The position numbers and the translations under genes are program-made. Of a stretch of 5,936 nucleotides of DNA, positions 5,790 to 5,936 are shown one piece after another. How positions within the stretch are numbered: position 1 is the first letter of the stretch; every line of letters starts with the position of its first letter. The notes beneath the pieces are model-generated. The model was not told the DNA's origin, did not search any database, and saw only the letters and a list, made by a program, of their open reading frames with translations. This DNA comes from Bacteroidales bacterium (GTDB lineage: Bacteria > Bacteroidota > Bacteroidia > Bacteroidales > F082), in the NCBI GenBank assembly GCA_900771045.1, contig CAAGMM010000236.1, positions 1-5,936 on the forward strand, in the 5' to 3' direction.

Positions 5790-5837
5790 GTCAAAAAGTC
5801 AAAATGTTAAACGGTCAAATTGTCAAAAAGTCAAAAC
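5790..5837 (+). repeat. 8-bp tandem repeat GTCAAAAN x6
   Basis: Six consecutive octamers: GTCAAAAA, GTCAAAAT, GTTAAACG, GTCAAATT, GTCAAAAA, GTCAAAAC. A seventh decayed copy (ATTAAACA) may follow at 5838-5845. It starts one base after the previous array ends. Confidence 0.75.
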
Positions 5838-5904
5838 ATTAAACATATTTGCTGAATTCAAGTAATAAATGCAACTCTTTGGTTGACATTTTCAATTAAC
5901 GGTG

Positions 5905-5912
5905 CAAATATA
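5905..5912 (-). promoter_or_regulatory. Leftward-facing candidate Bacteroidota -7 box
   Basis: On the minus strand this reads TATATTTG followed by CACC, a full match to TAnnTTTG and close to the common TATnTTTGCA form. The -33 region would fall at or beyond the window edge, and no TTG is seen at the right distance inside it. Downstream (leftward) there is only a 16-codon ORF (5889 down to 5839), so the box may be a chance match or belong to a decayed gene. Confidence 0.3.
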
Positions 5913-5936
5913 CGTAAAAAATATTCAATTGGGGTC

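Noticed and set aside
5704..5845. CRISPR array
   Set aside because: Units are 7-8 bases with no spacers between them, which is a simple tandem repeat and not a repeat-spacer structure.
5883..5911. Plus-strand TTGACA followed at 17 bases by AAATAT, resembling an E. coli type promoter
   Set aside because: The primary sigma factor of Bacteroidota does not use -35/-10 boxes of this type, and the second box is poor.

Overview
The window looks like a chromosomal stretch of a Bacteroidota (probably Bacteroidales) bacterium. The evidence is a transketolase split into two genes, A-rich rather than Shine-Dalgarno-like leaders before most starts, -7-type boxes matching TAnnTTTG, a DUF1648 membrane protein, and an exported protein whose N-terminal YGEG motif and C-terminal HVRTWQ motif I recall from Bacteroidales hypothetical proteins. 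All recognisable genes are on the plus strand. Stop codons TAA, TAG and TGA are all used, so the genetic code is standard.

Layout. Positions 1-285 are the 3' end of recN (DNA repair ATPase), followed 8 bases later by a complete low-specificity L-threonine aldolase gene (294-1319). A 213-base gap then holds a candidate promoter and an 87-base leader. Next come the two halves of a transketolase, TPP/N-terminal (1533-2375) and pyrimidine-binding/C-terminal (2412-3365), which should assemble into one pentose-phosphate enzyme. From about 3370 to 4016 the DNA becomes clearly AT-rich: a 60-base sample at 3541-3600 has 17 G/C against 34 in the sample at 2761-2820. This island carries a tiny ORF joined by an ATGA overlap to a four-helix DUF1648 protein gene. 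Composition then recovers and a gene for a secreted protein follows (4052-5680). It has a signal peptide but an in-frame TAA at codon 39. The last 256 bases hold no convincing gene. They contain three consecutive short tandem arrays (7-, 7- and 8-base units) and a promoter-like box facing left.

The most interesting point is the start of the secreted-protein gene. The premature TAA lies inside a 102-base segment bounded by perfect 13-base inverted repeats (4082-4094 and 4171-4183). The segment is a whole number of codons and is in phase with the gene. When I reverse-complemented it by hand, the reading frame became open from the signal peptide to the end of the gene. This may be an ordinary nonsense mutation beside a chance repeat, or an intragenic invertible switch. 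Long reads would decide. No RNA gene, CRISPR array, insertion sequence or recombinase gene was seen.
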